Made by a program: the position numbers and the translations under genes | Assembly (NCBI RefSeq): GCF_001021975.1 | Contig: NZ_CP009928.1 | Span: 4,158,001-4,222,000 of the forward strand | Direction: 5' to 3' | Length of the DNA stretch: 64,000 bases | Source: Chryseobacterium gallinarum | GTDB lineage: Bacteria; Bacteroidota; Bacteroidia; Flavobacteriales; Weeksellaceae | Shown here: piece after piece, positions 17,656-26,861 of the stretch | Layout of the letters: each line of letters starts with the position of its first letter | Position numbering within the stretch: the first letter of the stretch is position 1 | Notes under the pieces: generated by a model | The model's input: only the letters and a program-made list of their open reading frames with translations | Databases searched by the model: none | What the model was told of the DNA's origin: nothing

Positions 17656-18402
17656 TTAGATTACTTTTGCTTCTTCGTGAAGTAATCTTACCAATTCATC
17701 AAGATTGTCCGGAGAAACCATTTTTACAGCAGCTCTTGGTGGAACGCTGTCATAAGATACTCCCTGAACTTTCACTTCGGAAGATGCAGGCTCTACCACT
17801 TGTAAAGGTTTTGTTCTTGCAGACATAATTCCTCTCATATTTGGAATGATAAGATCTTTTTCATCTACCAGTCCTTTCTGACCAGCAATCACCGCCGGTA
17901 ATTTTACAGAAATCGTCTCTTTTCCTCCTTCAATTTCTCTCACTGCAGTAGCTTCACTTCCATTAACATCCAGGCCTACTGAAGCATTTACGAAAGGCTG
18001 GTTCAATAGCTGAGCCACCATTCCCGGAACGGAACCTCCGTTATAGTCAATTGATTCTTTACCGCAAAGGATAAGATCATAACCACCATTCTGAGCTACA
18101 GCTGCAATTTCTTTTGCTGTAGAATAGCTATCTTTCGGATCAAGGTTTACTCTTACCGCATCATTGGCACCAATGGCCAAAGCTTTTCTGATTACCGGTT
18201 CTGTGGCAGCATCCCCTACGTTTATTACCGTCACAGTAGCTCCCTGGGATTCCTGAAGTTTAACCGCTTTTGTCAACGCAAATTCATCTAACGGATTGAT
18301 TACCCACTGAATTCCGTTTTTGTCGAAAGCAGATTTATCTGCTGTAAAGTTAATTTTTGAAGTAGTGTCCGGAACACTACTAATACAAACTAATATTTTC
18401 AT
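17656..18402 (-). CDS. etfB: Electron transfer flavoprotein beta subunit
   Basis: A 248-residue protein beginning MKILVCISSVPDTTSKI, as is typical of EtfB/FixA. It contains AIGANDAVRVNLD, the LCGKESIDYNGGSVPGMVAQ segment (about 112-131) and a C-terminal recognition region for partner dehydrogenases (PNMRGIMSARTKPL near 187-200). It pairs with EtfA, encoded 39 nt downstream, and binds AMP structurally. First gene of the etf operon. Confidence 0.95.
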   Translation of the reverse strand: MKILVCISSVPDTTSKINFTADKSAFDKNGIQWVINPLDEFALTKAVKLQESQGATVTVINVGDAATEPVIRKALAIGANDAVRVNLDPKDSYSTAKEIAAVAQNGGYDLILCGKESIDYNGGSVPGMVAQLLNQPFVNASVGLDVNGSEATAVREIEGGKETISVKLPAVIAGQKGLVDEKDLIIPNMRGIMSARTKPLQVVEPASSEVKVQGVSYDSVPPRAAVKMVSPDNLDELVRLLHEEAKVI

Positions 18403-18597
18403 ATGTTGTTCTTAATTTTTTATCTGGTATAGGTAACCTTATGGTTTCATGTGTACTGTTTTATTTTTCTCTTTCAGCATAAAATTCATAAGGTTCATGC
18501 AGAGATTTTGGTTGTTTTAATTTTTGCTAATATAAATAAAAAATATATTATGCATGCATAATACTTATTAAATTATTATTCAATACATTAAATGTAT

Positions 18598-19305
18598 TTA
18601 CTGAGCAGGTTTCATTGCCCTGAACTCTATTTTACTAGGCAAAACACGCGGATTCATCTTTAAAATATCCAACACCAGTTCTCCCATATCCTGCGGCTGG
18701 ATCTTCCAGCTGTCTTTTTCTGAAGGAACATTTCCATTAAAATGGGTAGCCACAGATCCCGGCATAATGACCGTAGATTTGATATTATATTTCCTTAAAT
18801 CAATCATTGCGGCCTGGGTAAAGCCTACTACCCCGAATTTTGATGCATTATAGCCGGTCCCGTTTTCAAAAAAATTGGCTCCTGCCAGACTGGAAATGGT
18901 AATATAGTATCCCTGTGTCTTTTTTAATTCTTCCACAGAAGCTTTTAAGGTGTAAAAAACACCGGTAAGGTTTGTTTCTATCATGTCATTCCATTCTGCA
19001 GCACTCAGTTCATCCACAGGCTTAAATATGCCTAATCCAGCATTAGCTATAACATAATCCAACCTTCCGAATTTTTCCCGTATATATTGTACGGCTTCCT
19101 GTTCGCTTTCAAGGCTTCTTACATCAGAAACAATTCCCAGCACATCTGCTGAATATTTTCTGAGGTCCTGCTCTGCTTTCAGTACATCTTCTCTTCTTCG
19201 CCCTGAAAATGCCACTGATATTCCATTTCCAAGCAATACTTTCGCAATTCCGAAACCTATTCCTTTGGTTCCGCCTGTTATATAAGCTACTTTCTTTTCA
19301 GACAT
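18598..19305 (-). CDS. SDR-family oxidoreductase
   Basis: A 235-residue classical short-chain dehydrogenase. It has the nucleotide-binding TGGTKGIG at 10-17, NAG at 88-90 and the catalytic residues S138/S139, Y152 and K156 (GYNASK). An arginine pair after the second strand (SGRRRED near 34-40) suggests NADP(H) preference. The C-terminal substrate part is short, so the substrate is unknown. It is separate from the neighbouring T9SS genes, with a terminator palindrome upstream. Confidence 0.88.
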   Translation of the reverse strand: MSEKKVAYITGGTKGIGFGIAKVLLGNGISVAFSGRRREDVLKAEQDLRKYSADVLGIVSDVRSLESEQEAVQYIREKFGRLDYVIANAGLGIFKPVDELSAAEWNDMIETNLTGVFYTLKASVEELKKTQGYYITISSLAGANFFENGTGYNASKFGVVGFTQAAMIDLRKYNIKSTVIMPGSVATHFNGNVPSEKDSWKIQPQDMGELVLDILKMNPRVLPSKIEFRAMKPAQ

Positions 19306-19338
19306 AGGTAAAATTTTAATTCTCTAAAATAACAAAAA

Positions 19339-19354
19339 CGCTCCAATTGGAGCG
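19339..19354 (-). terminator. Terminator of the 19383 T9SS gene
   Basis: Perfect 16-nt palindrome CGCTCCAATTGGAGCG followed on the minus strand by a U-run, 29 nt past the stop at 19383. Confidence 0.75.
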
Positions 19355-19382
19355 CTATTGTGATACTAAGATTTATCAGTAC

Positions 19383-20270
19383 TTATTTTTTTATAAACTT
19401 CTCAGTTATTTTTCCTTCTTTTGTTTCAATATTAATGATATAACTTCCCGGATTAAGATTTTTTACATCTACTTTTTCATTATTCAGAATAGCATTGATT
19501 TTTCTTCCGCTTATATCAAAAATCTCTATATTGTTTATTTTTTCTTTAGCGTAAATCGTAAGAATATCCGACACAGGGTTAGGATAAACGGCAGCTGCAG
19601 AAACCTTCTTCGAAACTTCAGAAGTAGCCAGTGTTCCTGTTGTTGTTACCTTGAAATCATCCACTGCAAATCCGAACTGATCCTGAGAGATGCACTGAAT
19701 AGCAATATAAACATTTTGTCCACTATAGGTATCCAGATTATAAGTATATTGATGCCATGCCGAATCTGCAGGTGAAGATACCGGATTGGCGCTGACTAAA
19801 GTAAAACTACCTGTTGCTGTATTGGTTGTAGACACCAGAACTTTAAATTTTTCATTTCCATAGGTAGAATCACAAGACTTAGCCCAAAAAGTAAGCACAT
19901 TTCCTGAAGATCCAAGTTGTATTTGTGGTGAGATCATCCAGTCATTATTCCACGGAATAGAGGAAGAAGCAAAAGCAACCATCATTTTAGAACCTGTTCT
20001 AGCCGTCCAGTTTGATGTTGCTGTTGAAGTCATCGGAGGGGTTGTTGCCGTTGAATTGAAAACCTGGAATGACTTTGCTACTCCTGAGTTTAAAAAAGAA
20101 ATCCCTGTGAACCCGTATGTAGTTTTCAAATCAGCGTCCGTTAGGGTCCAATTTCCCACATTACTAATTGCAAAATTAGTATACGTTTCAAAACTGTCTT
20201 CAAAAATTGTAGTTTGTGCATTTAAAGAATATAAACCTAAAAAGGCACTTAATAGTAAATATTTCTTCAT
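19383..20270 (-). CDS. Secreted choice-of-anchor J protein with T9SS sorting domain
   Basis: Start placed at 20270, where the signal peptide MKKYLLLSAFLGLYSLNAQ begins; fifteen upstream in-frame codons are dropped. The 295-residue product has a jelly-roll adhesin-like domain (FEDSFETYTNFAISNVGNWT to FAVDDFKVTTTG, about 22-212) of the choice-of-anchor J type. A T9SS type A tail follows (AAVYPNPVSDILTIYAK to ITEKFIKK). Predicted surface-attached or released binding protein; ligand unknown. First of four consecutive T9SS cargo genes on this strand. Confidence 0.87.
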   Translation of the reverse strand: MKKYLLLSAFLGLYSLNAQTTIFEDSFETYTNFAISNVGNWTLTDADLKTTYGFTGISFLNSGVAKSFQVFNSTATTPPMTSTATSNWTARTGSKMMVAFASSSIPWNNDWMISPQIQLGSSGNVLTFWAKSCDSTYGNEKFKVLVSTTNTATGSFTLVSANPVSSPADSAWHQYTYNLDTYSGQNVYIAIQCISQDQFGFAVDDFKVTTTGTLATSEVSKKVSAAAVYPNPVSDILTIYAKEKINNIEIFDISGRKINAILNNEKVDVKNLNPGSYIINIETKEGKITEKFIKK

Positions 20271-20493
20271 GATTATCATTTTTAGTTCTCTATAAAAGTA
20301 ATTATTTTTATTCAATTAACCAAATTATAATCAATTCAATATCAAAACATTATAATAAAAACATATTTACTAAGTTATCTGGAAAATTACAACAAGGTAG
20401 ACAATCTATAAATTCAACTTTTGAGAGTAAAAAAATCTATAAAATAAATTTTTAACATTAAAAAAATTGACAGAAAACAACAATATGATTTTT

Positions 20494-21411
20494 TTATTTT
20501 TTTATAAATTTTTCTGTAAAATTCTGGTTGTCAGTCTTTACACTTATCAGATATACACCCGGAGTCAGTCCTCTTATATCCAAAACATCCTTATTCAATA
20601 TTACATTTACCTCTTTTCCGGCAGCCTCATATATTCTTATCTTTCCTATTGCTTGTGAAGAATTTATTTTTATAAAATCCGATGCCGGATTGGGTGATAA
20701 TGAAAATAAACTGCTTTTGGGAGCCGCGTCTTTTACAGCCAATACCATTTCGGTATTAATCTTAATCTGGTCAATATATGCCGATCCCACCGCATTATTA
20801 TGCACAAAACGTAATTGATCAATAGCTGAATAGTTAACGGCCGGGCTTTGATAAATCAAAACATCATTCAGATAATACCGGATATCCGCAGAAGTTCCTA
20901 CCACTTTAAGCCTGTTCCATACATTGGGTGACCATGAAGCTGTAGCAGAAACCAGGGCCGGTACCCCGGAAGTAGTACTTAAAACCTTTATAATACCTGT
21001 TTTATCAAAATCTACCCTGACAACAAACTGATCATCAATACTGTTTACCCCCTGAAATCCAAAAACAGAACCGCCCAGTTGTGATATATTGATATCAAAT
21101 GAAACGGAAAACCCGGCAGAAGCAAAAGGTGCAGGCAGGTTATAAAAACCTCCGATAACAGGGTCTGTTTGTGTGCCATACACAGGCTCTTTGACAATTT
21201 TTAAGGCACTGTACCCATCACTGGCTTTGTCCGTTGTAATCGTCTGATTTTCCACATGGGCAGGCATTCCTCCTGTCGGGGTACTGATCCACCCTGCTTG
21301 TCCCTGGATATCGCCTGATATAAAACCTTCCATGCTTTCAAAAGAAATAGTCTGTTGTGCAAAAGAAAGAACTGAAAATAAGGCACATGCTATTGAGTAG
21401 TATTTTTTCAT
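20494..21411 (-). CDS. Secreted protein with T9SS sorting domain
   Basis: A 305-residue protein: signal peptide MKKYYSIACALFSVLSFAQQ, then a LamG/jelly-roll-like domain (SFESMEGFISGDIQGQAGW to HNNAVGSAYIDQIKINTE, about 23-225). A T9SS type A tail follows (LFSLSPNPASDFIKINSS to FTEKFIKK). Unlike its three neighbours the core lacks the choice-of-anchor J opening, so it is a distinct module on the same secretion tag. It could bind carbohydrate, but no specific ligand is supported. Confidence 0.83.
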   Translation of the reverse strand: MKKYYSIACALFSVLSFAQQTISFESMEGFISGDIQGQAGWISTPTGGMPAHVENQTITTDKASDGYSALKIVKEPVYGTQTDPVIGGFYNLPAPFASAGFSVSFDINISQLGGSVFGFQGVNSIDDQFVVRVDFDKTGIIKVLSTTSGVPALVSATASWSPNVWNRLKVVGTSADIRYYLNDVLIYQSPAVNYSAIDQLRFVHNNAVGSAYIDQIKINTEMVLAVKDAAPKSSLFSLSPNPASDFIKINSSQAIGKIRIYEAAGKEVNVILNKDVLDIRGLTPGVYLISVKTDNQNFTEKFIKK

Positions 21412-21557
21412 AGTAAAGTGAAGTTTTTGTATTAAAAATATAAACTTTCCATGAAAAGTAAAGTAACCTGCAACAAATAATAATAAAGCTTTGCTTTCAA
21501 TAGCTTAAGCAGAAAAAGTTCATTTTTCTGTTCCATTAAGCCAGATAAGGCATAAAA

Positions 21558-21580
21558 AAACGCTCCGGATTGAAGCGTTT
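21558..21580 (-). terminator. Terminator of the 21592 T9SS gene
   Basis: AAACGCT (21558-21564) and AGCGTTT (21574-21580) with a U-run on the minus strand, 11 nt past the stop. Confidence 0.7.
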
Positions 21581-21591
21581 GGAAAGAACTT

Positions 21592-22401
21592 TTATTTCTT
21601 TATCAGTTTTTGGGAATATGTTTCATTTCCACTGGTTATTTTAATCAGATATGTTCCTGGTTGCAGATTCCTGACATCTATACGGCTTCCACTGTATTGC
21701 GCATCCATTTTTCTACCTGTCATATCAAAAATTTCCGCATGGGTAATTTTTGATTTGGATTTCAGATACACATACTCTGAAGCAGGATTGGGATAAATTC
21801 CAACCCCTGAAGTAGAATTGGTTTCTACTGTTCCAAGCATAGCTCCCTCTGTCACTTTAATATTATCCAGCCCAAGTAGCATCCCTTCGTCAGAGGTTGG
21901 ATTAAACTGCCTGAAGTAAATATTTACCTTCTGACCTGCAAAAGCTGACAGATTAACCATCCTTGGAACTGCCATATTCCCGGTTGATATATTTTCCTCG
22001 AGTACCGGGGTTTCTGTTCCTGTAAATGCCATATTGCTTGGAAGTGCATATACCGCATAATGATTATCCGGAGGGTTTACAAGGGTAAAATTAACAGCTG
22101 CTATCATAAACTCCAGTGAATAGGCATTTCCTTGCACAAGGTTTATTTCCGGAGATATCAAAAGATGGTCAGCCGTTGTCGAAGTTGATGCAACTGCTAC
22201 AACATTCCCGGAAAAGCCGGGAATATTGGAAGGGAATGTTGTCCAGTCATAATCATCATTACCATCCCTGTCTTCTGAAATCCAGTTAGCAGGCAAATTG
22301 GGAGCACTGACAGAGTCAAAAGTCTCTTCAAAAATAACCGTTTGAGCATTAAAGTGTAACCCCGCACCTAATAATGCCGTAAAAAATAATGTTTTTTTCA
22401 T
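21592..22401 (-). CDS. Choice-of-anchor J T9SS protein, tandem paralog 1
   Basis: A 269-residue protein: signal peptide MKKTLFFTALLGAGLHFNAQ, a choice-of-anchor J domain (FEETFDSVSAPNLPANW to GLDNIKVTEG, about 24-185) and a T9SS type A tail (GIYPNPASEYVYLKSKS to YSQKLIKK). It is the tandem partner of the gene at 22532. Their last 80 or so codons are nearly identical in DNA, while the middle domains are clearly diverged, so they share an export tag but not a surface. Confidence 0.87.
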   Translation of the reverse strand: MKKTLFFTALLGAGLHFNAQTVIFEETFDSVSAPNLPANWISEDRDGNDDYDWTTFPSNIPGFSGNVVAVASTSTTADHLLISPEINLVQGNAYSLEFMIAAVNFTLVNPPDNHYAVYALPSNMAFTGTETPVLEENISTGNMAVPRMVNLSAFAGQKVNIYFRQFNPTSDEGMLLGLDNIKVTEGAMLGTVETNSTSGVGIYPNPASEYVYLKSKSKITHAEIFDMTGRKMDAQYSGSRIDVRNLQPGTYLIKITSGNETYSQKLIKK

Positions 22402-22531
22402 AAAAATGTGTTTTAAGATTAATATGCAAGCAAATAATAAATAATCAGTTTATTAAGAGTAAAATCTCAATCTTCCTTTCATTAAAGCTAGATAAGTTTG
22501 AAAATACTTCCAATAATACATTTAGAGAATG

Positions 22532-23341
22532 TTACTTCCTTATCAGTTTTTGAGAATACGTTTCATTTCCACTGGTTATTTTTATCAGATATGTTCCTGG
22601 TTGGAGATTCCTGACATCTATACGGCTTCCACTGTATTGCGCATCCATTCTTCTGCCTGTCATATCAAAAATTTCCGCATGGGTAATTTTTGATTTGGAT
22701 TTCAGATACACATATTCTGAAGCAGGATTGGGATAAATTCCAACCCCTGAAGTAGAATTGGTTTCTACTGTTCCAAGCATTGATTGTTGGGTAACACGGA
22801 CAGTGTCAACTATTAAAACTCCTTGTTGTGGAAAATTATATTGCCTGAAATAAATTGTAACGCTCTGCCCCGCATAGCTTGATAAATCAATAGTTTTCAG
22901 CATTGCTATATCACCAGTAGCGATGCCTTCTTCCAGGACAGGAGTCTCTGTACCCATAAATGTGCTTGTACTGGGGAGTATATAAACAGCATAATAATTA
23001 TCGGCTGGATAAAAGCCCCCGAGTGTCCATGTTCCAATTAAAAACGATAAAGAGTAAGTATTTCCTGCTTGTAAATTAACCGGTGGAGATACCAACAGAT
23101 GATCAGATGTTGGAGTTGATCCAGTTACAGCAACCTTCCCCGAAAATCCCAGTGGATCAGTAAAAGAAGAAGCGTCTGCCCCTTCCCATTTTTGCCCATC
23201 TCCATCTCTATCGATCGTTATCCAACCGGAAGGCAAGCCAGGTTGCGATAGCGACTCAAAAGTCTCTTCAAAAATAACAGTTTGAGCATTAAAGGACAAA
23301 ACCGCACCTAATAATGCTGTAAAAAATAATGTTTTTTTCAT
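22532..23341 (-). CDS. Choice-of-anchor J T9SS protein, tandem paralog 2
   Basis: A 269-residue protein of the same length as its neighbour at 21592. It has the same signal peptide apart from two residues (GAVLSFNAQ), a choice-of-anchor J domain (FEETFESLSQPGLPSGW, DRDGDGQKW, VDTVRVTQQ) and a T9SS tail ending YSQKLIRK. The DRDGDG stretch is a likely calcium-binding loop. The gap to the downstream paralog is 130 bp with no clear terminator, so both may be on one transcript. Confidence 0.87.
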   Translation of the reverse strand: MKKTLFFTALLGAVLSFNAQTVIFEETFESLSQPGLPSGWITIDRDGDGQKWEGADASSFTDPLGFSGKVAVTGSTPTSDHLLVSPPVNLQAGNTYSLSFLIGTWTLGGFYPADNYYAVYILPSTSTFMGTETPVLEEGIATGDIAMLKTIDLSSYAGQSVTIYFRQYNFPQQGVLIVDTVRVTQQSMLGTVETNSTSGVGIYPNPASEYVYLKSKSKITHAEIFDMTGRRMDAQYSGSRIDVRNLQPGTYLIKITSGNETYSQKLIRK

Positions 23342-23522
23342 AAAATGTGTGTTAAGATTAAGTAATATCTAATCAATTATTATACTGCATCTTACATCCA
23401 AATTTATTTAACTTTCAGATCAAAACAAATCCTTTGTGAATAAAAATCAAAATACTTTTAAAAAAAGGAAGATTGAGGCGTTTAAAAAGATTTTTTTTCA
23501 TTATTTGGTCAGTTATAACAAA

Positions 23523-23558
23523 AAAACAAGGTGTTTCAATATTGAAACACCTTGTTTT
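23523..23558 (-). terminator. Perfect 18-bp palindromic terminator after the M20 peptidase
   Basis: The sequence 23523-23558 is a perfect 36-nt palindrome centred on AATATT and bounded by AAAACAAGG and CCTTGTTTT. It lies 27 nt past the peptidase stop. Confidence 0.8.
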
Positions 23559-23585
23559 GTATAATATACTGTATAAAATCAATAA

Positions 23586-24965
23586 TTATTTTGAATAATT
23601 TTCAAAAAATAATGGAATACTTTCGATTCCCTTATAGAAGTTAAATAAACCATAATGCTCGTTTGGAGAATGGATAGCGTCAGAATCCAATCCGAAGCCC
23701 ATTAATACTGATTTAGCACCTAAAACTTTCTCAAACATAGCTGTAATAGGAATACTTCCTCCGCTTCTATAAGGTAGCACCTCTTTACCAAAGGCTGTTT
23801 CCATTGCCTGTTTAGCGGCCAGGAATTCTTTAGTATCGCTCTGCAACACGTAAGGCATTCCTCCGTGGTGAGGAGTTACTTTTACCTTTACGGTATCCGG
23901 CGCTATTTTTTCAAAATATTTTGTGAATTTCTCTGTAATTTCTTCCGGAGTCTGATAGGGAACAAGACGCATGGAAATTTTAGCAAAAGCCTTGGAAGGA
24001 ATCACTGTTTTAGCTCCTTCCCCTGTATATCCACCCCAGATACCATTACAGTCTAAAGTAGGGCGAATTGAAGCTCTTTCCAGGGTTGTATATCCTTTTT
24101 CACCTTCTACTCCGCTCAATCCGATAGATTTCTTGAACTCTTCAGGGTTGTCCTTCAGTTTGTTCATTTCAGCCCTGTCGGAATCAGATACGATTTCAAC
24201 ATTATCATAGAAGCCATCAATGGTAATATGCCCATCTTCATCAATTAGCTTGGCAATCATTCTGGAAAGAACATGAATCGGGTTAGGAACAGCACCTCCG
24301 TAAAGTCCTGAATGAAGATCCCTGTTTGGGCCTTCCACTTCTACTTCCACATAGCTCAACCCTCTTAATCCTGTTGTTACTGTAGGCTGTTCATTGCTGT
24401 AAATATGAGTATCTGAGATCAGAATACAATCACAAGATAATTTTTCCTTATTTTCATTAACGAAATCTCCCAGACTAACGGAGCCTACTTCTTCTTCCCC
24501 CTCCAAAATAAACTTCACATTGCATGGAAGGGTATTGGTTTTCATCATCGCTTCAAAAGCTTTCAGATGCATAAAGAACTGTCCTTTATCGTCAGCAGCT
24601 CCTCTTGCAAAAATAGCACCGTCAGGATGCAATTCAGTTTTTTCAATATACGGTTCAAAAGGTGGCTTTCTCCATAATTCCAGCGGATCTGCAGGCTGCA
24701 CATCATAATGTCCATATATCAGTACCGTTGGTAAGCTTTTATCTATAATTTTCTCTCCAAAAACGATAGGATACCCTTTAGTTTTGCAGATTTCAACATG
24801 GTCTGCTCCTGCATTTCTAAGGTGTTCCGCGCATACATCTGCACATTTCAGCACGTCATTTTTATAAGCCGGATCTGCAGAAATAGAAGGAATTCTCAAT
24901 AACTCAAATAATTCATCCACGAAACGCTGCTTGTTTTCGTTGATGTAATTTAATGTCTCTTGCAT
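23586..24965 (-). CDS. M20 family dipeptidase/metallopeptidase
   Basis: A 459-residue dizinc peptidase. It shows the M20 metal and catalytic motifs GHYDVQP (about 84-90), GAADDKGQ (about 117-124) and EGEEEVGS (about 150-157), the dimerisation-domain stretch DLHSGLYGGAVPNP, and a late histidine (DAIHSPNEHYG). The arrangement matches CNDP-like dipeptidases, which hydrolyse dipeptides in the cytoplasm. No signal peptide. Stand-alone gene. Confidence 0.92.
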   Translation of the reverse strand: MQETLNYINENKQRFVDELFELLRIPSISADPAYKNDVLKCADVCAEHLRNAGADHVEICKTKGYPIVFGEKIIDKSLPTVLIYGHYDVQPADPLELWRKPPFEPYIEKTELHPDGAIFARGAADDKGQFFMHLKAFEAMMKTNTLPCNVKFILEGEEEVGSVSLGDFVNENKEKLSCDCILISDTHIYSNEQPTVTTGLRGLSYVEVEVEGPNRDLHSGLYGGAVPNPIHVLSRMIAKLIDEDGHITIDGFYDNVEIVSDSDRAEMNKLKDNPEEFKKSIGLSGVEGEKGYTTLERASIRPTLDCNGIWGGYTGEGAKTVIPSKAFAKISMRLVPYQTPEEITEKFTKYFEKIAPDTVKVKVTPHHGGMPYVLQSDTKEFLAAKQAMETAFGKEVLPYRSGGSIPITAMFEKVLGAKSVLMGFGLDSDAIHSPNEHYGLFNFYKGIESIPLFFENYSK

Positions 24966-25085
24966 TGTAAAATTTTGTTTGGTTAAAATTAAAAAAAATG
25001 CACCGCTGGACCAAGTAAAAACAGGATTTTCTAAGAAAAGATTATTTCTGATGATTCACCCGGCAGTCATTTCATAAAACAAAAA

Positions 25086-25107
25086 ATGCCCTGCAAAAAC
25101 AGGGCAT
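25086..25107 (-). terminator. Terminator of the small lipoprotein gene
   Basis: ATGCCCTG (25086-25093) and CAGGGCAT (25100-25107) with a 6-nt loop and a U-run on the minus strand. Confidence 0.8.
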
Positions 25108-25127
25108 CAGAGATCTTATAGTCATAA

Positions 25128-25403
25128 TTAGTGTTCAGCTTTTGGAGCTTTTTCAGCTTCAGCAGGCTTCGCAGCAGCGGCAGTACTGTCAGTTTTAGGA
25201 GCTACAGCTTCAGGCTTTGCGGCTTCTTCTTTGTGCTCAGCAGTAGCCTCATGTCCTCCATGGGCTTCCCCACCCTGAGCATCATCAGAATATCTTTCTA
25301 CTCCTTCTTCCAGTTTCAAAGTACCTCTATTCCCTCCTGCTGCTACTTTTTTACAACTTACTGCTACCGTTGCAATGGCTAAACATATAACTAATTTTTT
25401 CAT
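25128..25403 (-). CDS. Small Ala/Glu/Lys-rich lipoprotein of unknown function
   Basis: A 91-residue protein with a lipoprotein signal peptide (MKKLVICLAIATVAVSC, lipobox cysteine at 17). The mature part is low in complexity: a histidine-containing segment (GGEAHGGHEATAEHKEE) followed by repeated Ala/Lys/Glu/Pro (AAKPAEAEKAPKAEH). It is probably anchored in the inner or outer membrane facing the periplasm and is likely disordered. No domain recognised. It is followed by a strong terminator and has no operon partner. Confidence 0.75.
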   Translation of the reverse strand: MKKLVICLAIATVAVSCKKVAAGGNRGTLKLEEGVERYSDDAQGGEAHGGHEATAEHKEEAAKPEAVAPKTDSTAAAAKPAEAEKAPKAEH

Positions 25404-25530
25404 ATGTAAATTTTTAATTTTTAAAGTTCATATGGAATCGCCCTGTATTAATTATTGAAACAGTTGACGATTTCATACTAAATTTTTGATTGCCCAAAAG
25501 TAAGAAATCCTGCTTTTTTCGGCAACATTT

Positions 25531-26676
25531 TTATACTGATTTTAATATAATTTTTCCTTTTTTGGACTGTGTAAAAATAAGGTAGTCATCTCCCCCATCT
25601 TTCAACCCATATTTTTTTTTGATTTCTTCAGGTTTTAAAGGATAGTTTTTCGAGATAATATTAAATTGCCCTTTCTTTTTAATGCTTTTAGAATCAATAA
25701 CTTCTGTTTCCATAATCCTTCCCGGAAAATCCGCTTTTATTTCGTCTGAAGTATAAAGATGGGTATTGGGATGAAGCTTTTTTAAATTAAACTTTTCAGC
25801 GATCAGATTAAATATTCCAGCCTTTAAAACGGAATTATTAGGGATATAAATATATCTTTCAGGCTCGGAGTATTCTGAATTGGCATTTTCTTCTTCTCCA
25901 AAATTAAAGCTAAACTCAGATTCTCCACTTTCCAGATTTACGCAATGGCAGATAATTTCATTCTGAGCCTCTTTAGACAGAAAAATCACCACCTCTTTCA
26001 CATCGTTTTTTAAAGCAACAATATCAATCCTGGAAATCCGGGGTAAAACGGAAATAAGATATTTAAGATCAATCAGCGGTGAAAGTTTAATAACCACCTG
26101 ATCCGAGATAGATAGCAACTTCTCCTGAATTTCCAAAATATCCGGAGAGAGGTCTTCCAGGAGAAAAACTTTGTTCTTATTCTGATCTCTACGCGCCGGA
26201 TCCAAATAAATAACATCAAAATATTCTTGATTATTGTATAAAAAATCTTCCAGCTTAGCATTGACAAACTTTGCTTTTTTGTCCAACATAGCCCAGTTAT
26301 GCTCGACAATTGCCAGGAGCTCAGGATTTTGTTCTATTAAAGTAATGTCATTGAAATTCCGGGACAGGTAATAAGCATCAATACCAAAACCACTGGTAAG
26401 ATCGATAAATTTTTCTCCTTTTAGAGCTTCAGATTTGTAGATTGCCGTTTTTTCAGAGGATGACTGTTCTAAATTGAGTTGTGGTGGAAAAATAATCCCG
26501 TCTTTCAATAAAAAAGGAAATTTTTTCTGTGCAACCTGCTTGCCTTTGATCTGTTGAACGATTTCCTGCATAGTAATATCAGGAAACGGAGATTTTTTCA
26601 ACAACAATGCATGCAAATCTGTGTTCAGATTGGCATTGATATAATTTTGAACTTCTTTATTTAAAAGTTTAACCAC
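25531..26676 (-). CDS. Class I SAM-dependent methyltransferase with THUMP-like C-terminal domain
   Basis: A 381-residue protein. A Rossmann-type methyltransferase core shows motif I DLTSGFGIDAYYLS (about 92-105), an acidic end of strand 2 (LIEQNPE) and the motif DVIYLDPARRDQNKNKVF (about 154-171). Residues about 300-381 form the THUMP-like domain (PNTHLYTSDEIKADFPGR, YPLKPEEIKKKYGLKDGGDDYLIF). This architecture is widespread in Bacteroidota. The substrate, probably RNA, is not established. Repeats follow on its 5' side. Confidence 0.85.
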   Translation of the reverse strand: MVKLLNKEVQNYINANLNTDLHALLLKKSPFPDITMQEIVQQIKGKQVAQKKFPFLLKDGIIFPPQLNLEQSSSEKTAIYKSEALKGEKFIDLTSGFGIDAYYLSRNFNDITLIEQNPELLAIVEHNWAMLDKKAKFVNAKLEDFLYNNQEYFDVIYLDPARRDQNKNKVFLLEDLSPDILEIQEKLLSISDQVVIKLSPLIDLKYLISVLPRISRIDIVALKNDVKEVVIFLSKEAQNEIICHCVNLESGESEFSFNFGEEENANSEYSEPERYIYIPNNSVLKAGIFNLIAEKFNLKKLHPNTHLYTSDEIKADFPGRIMETEVIDSKSIKKKGQFNIISKNYPLKPEEIKKKYGLKDGGDDYLIFTQSKKGKIILKSV

Positions 26677-26717
26677 AGTTTTGTATTATTCTATATTATC
26701 CCAGGTTTATATCTTAT

Positions 26718-26814
26718 TTTATCCGCAATCATCTGTGCCAATCTGTGCCATCTGTGGTGATACAAAATCTTTAAATTATAAACCACAGATTTTCGCAGAT
26801 TTACACAGATCTTT
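26718..26814. repeat. Hairpin repeat with CAGAT/ATCTG arms, copy 1
   Basis: About 97 bp. The left half (ATCTGTGCCAATCTGTGCC, then ATCTGTGGT) can pair with the right half (ACCACAGATTTTCGCAGATT, then TACACAGAT) to form an imperfect stem of about 28 bp around an A/T-rich loop. Copy 2 at 26862 has nearly the same sequence. Confidence 0.8.
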
Positions 26815-26861
26815 ATACTCATCCTACAAAAACTTATGTCAAACTCGAAAAAATTTCCTCA

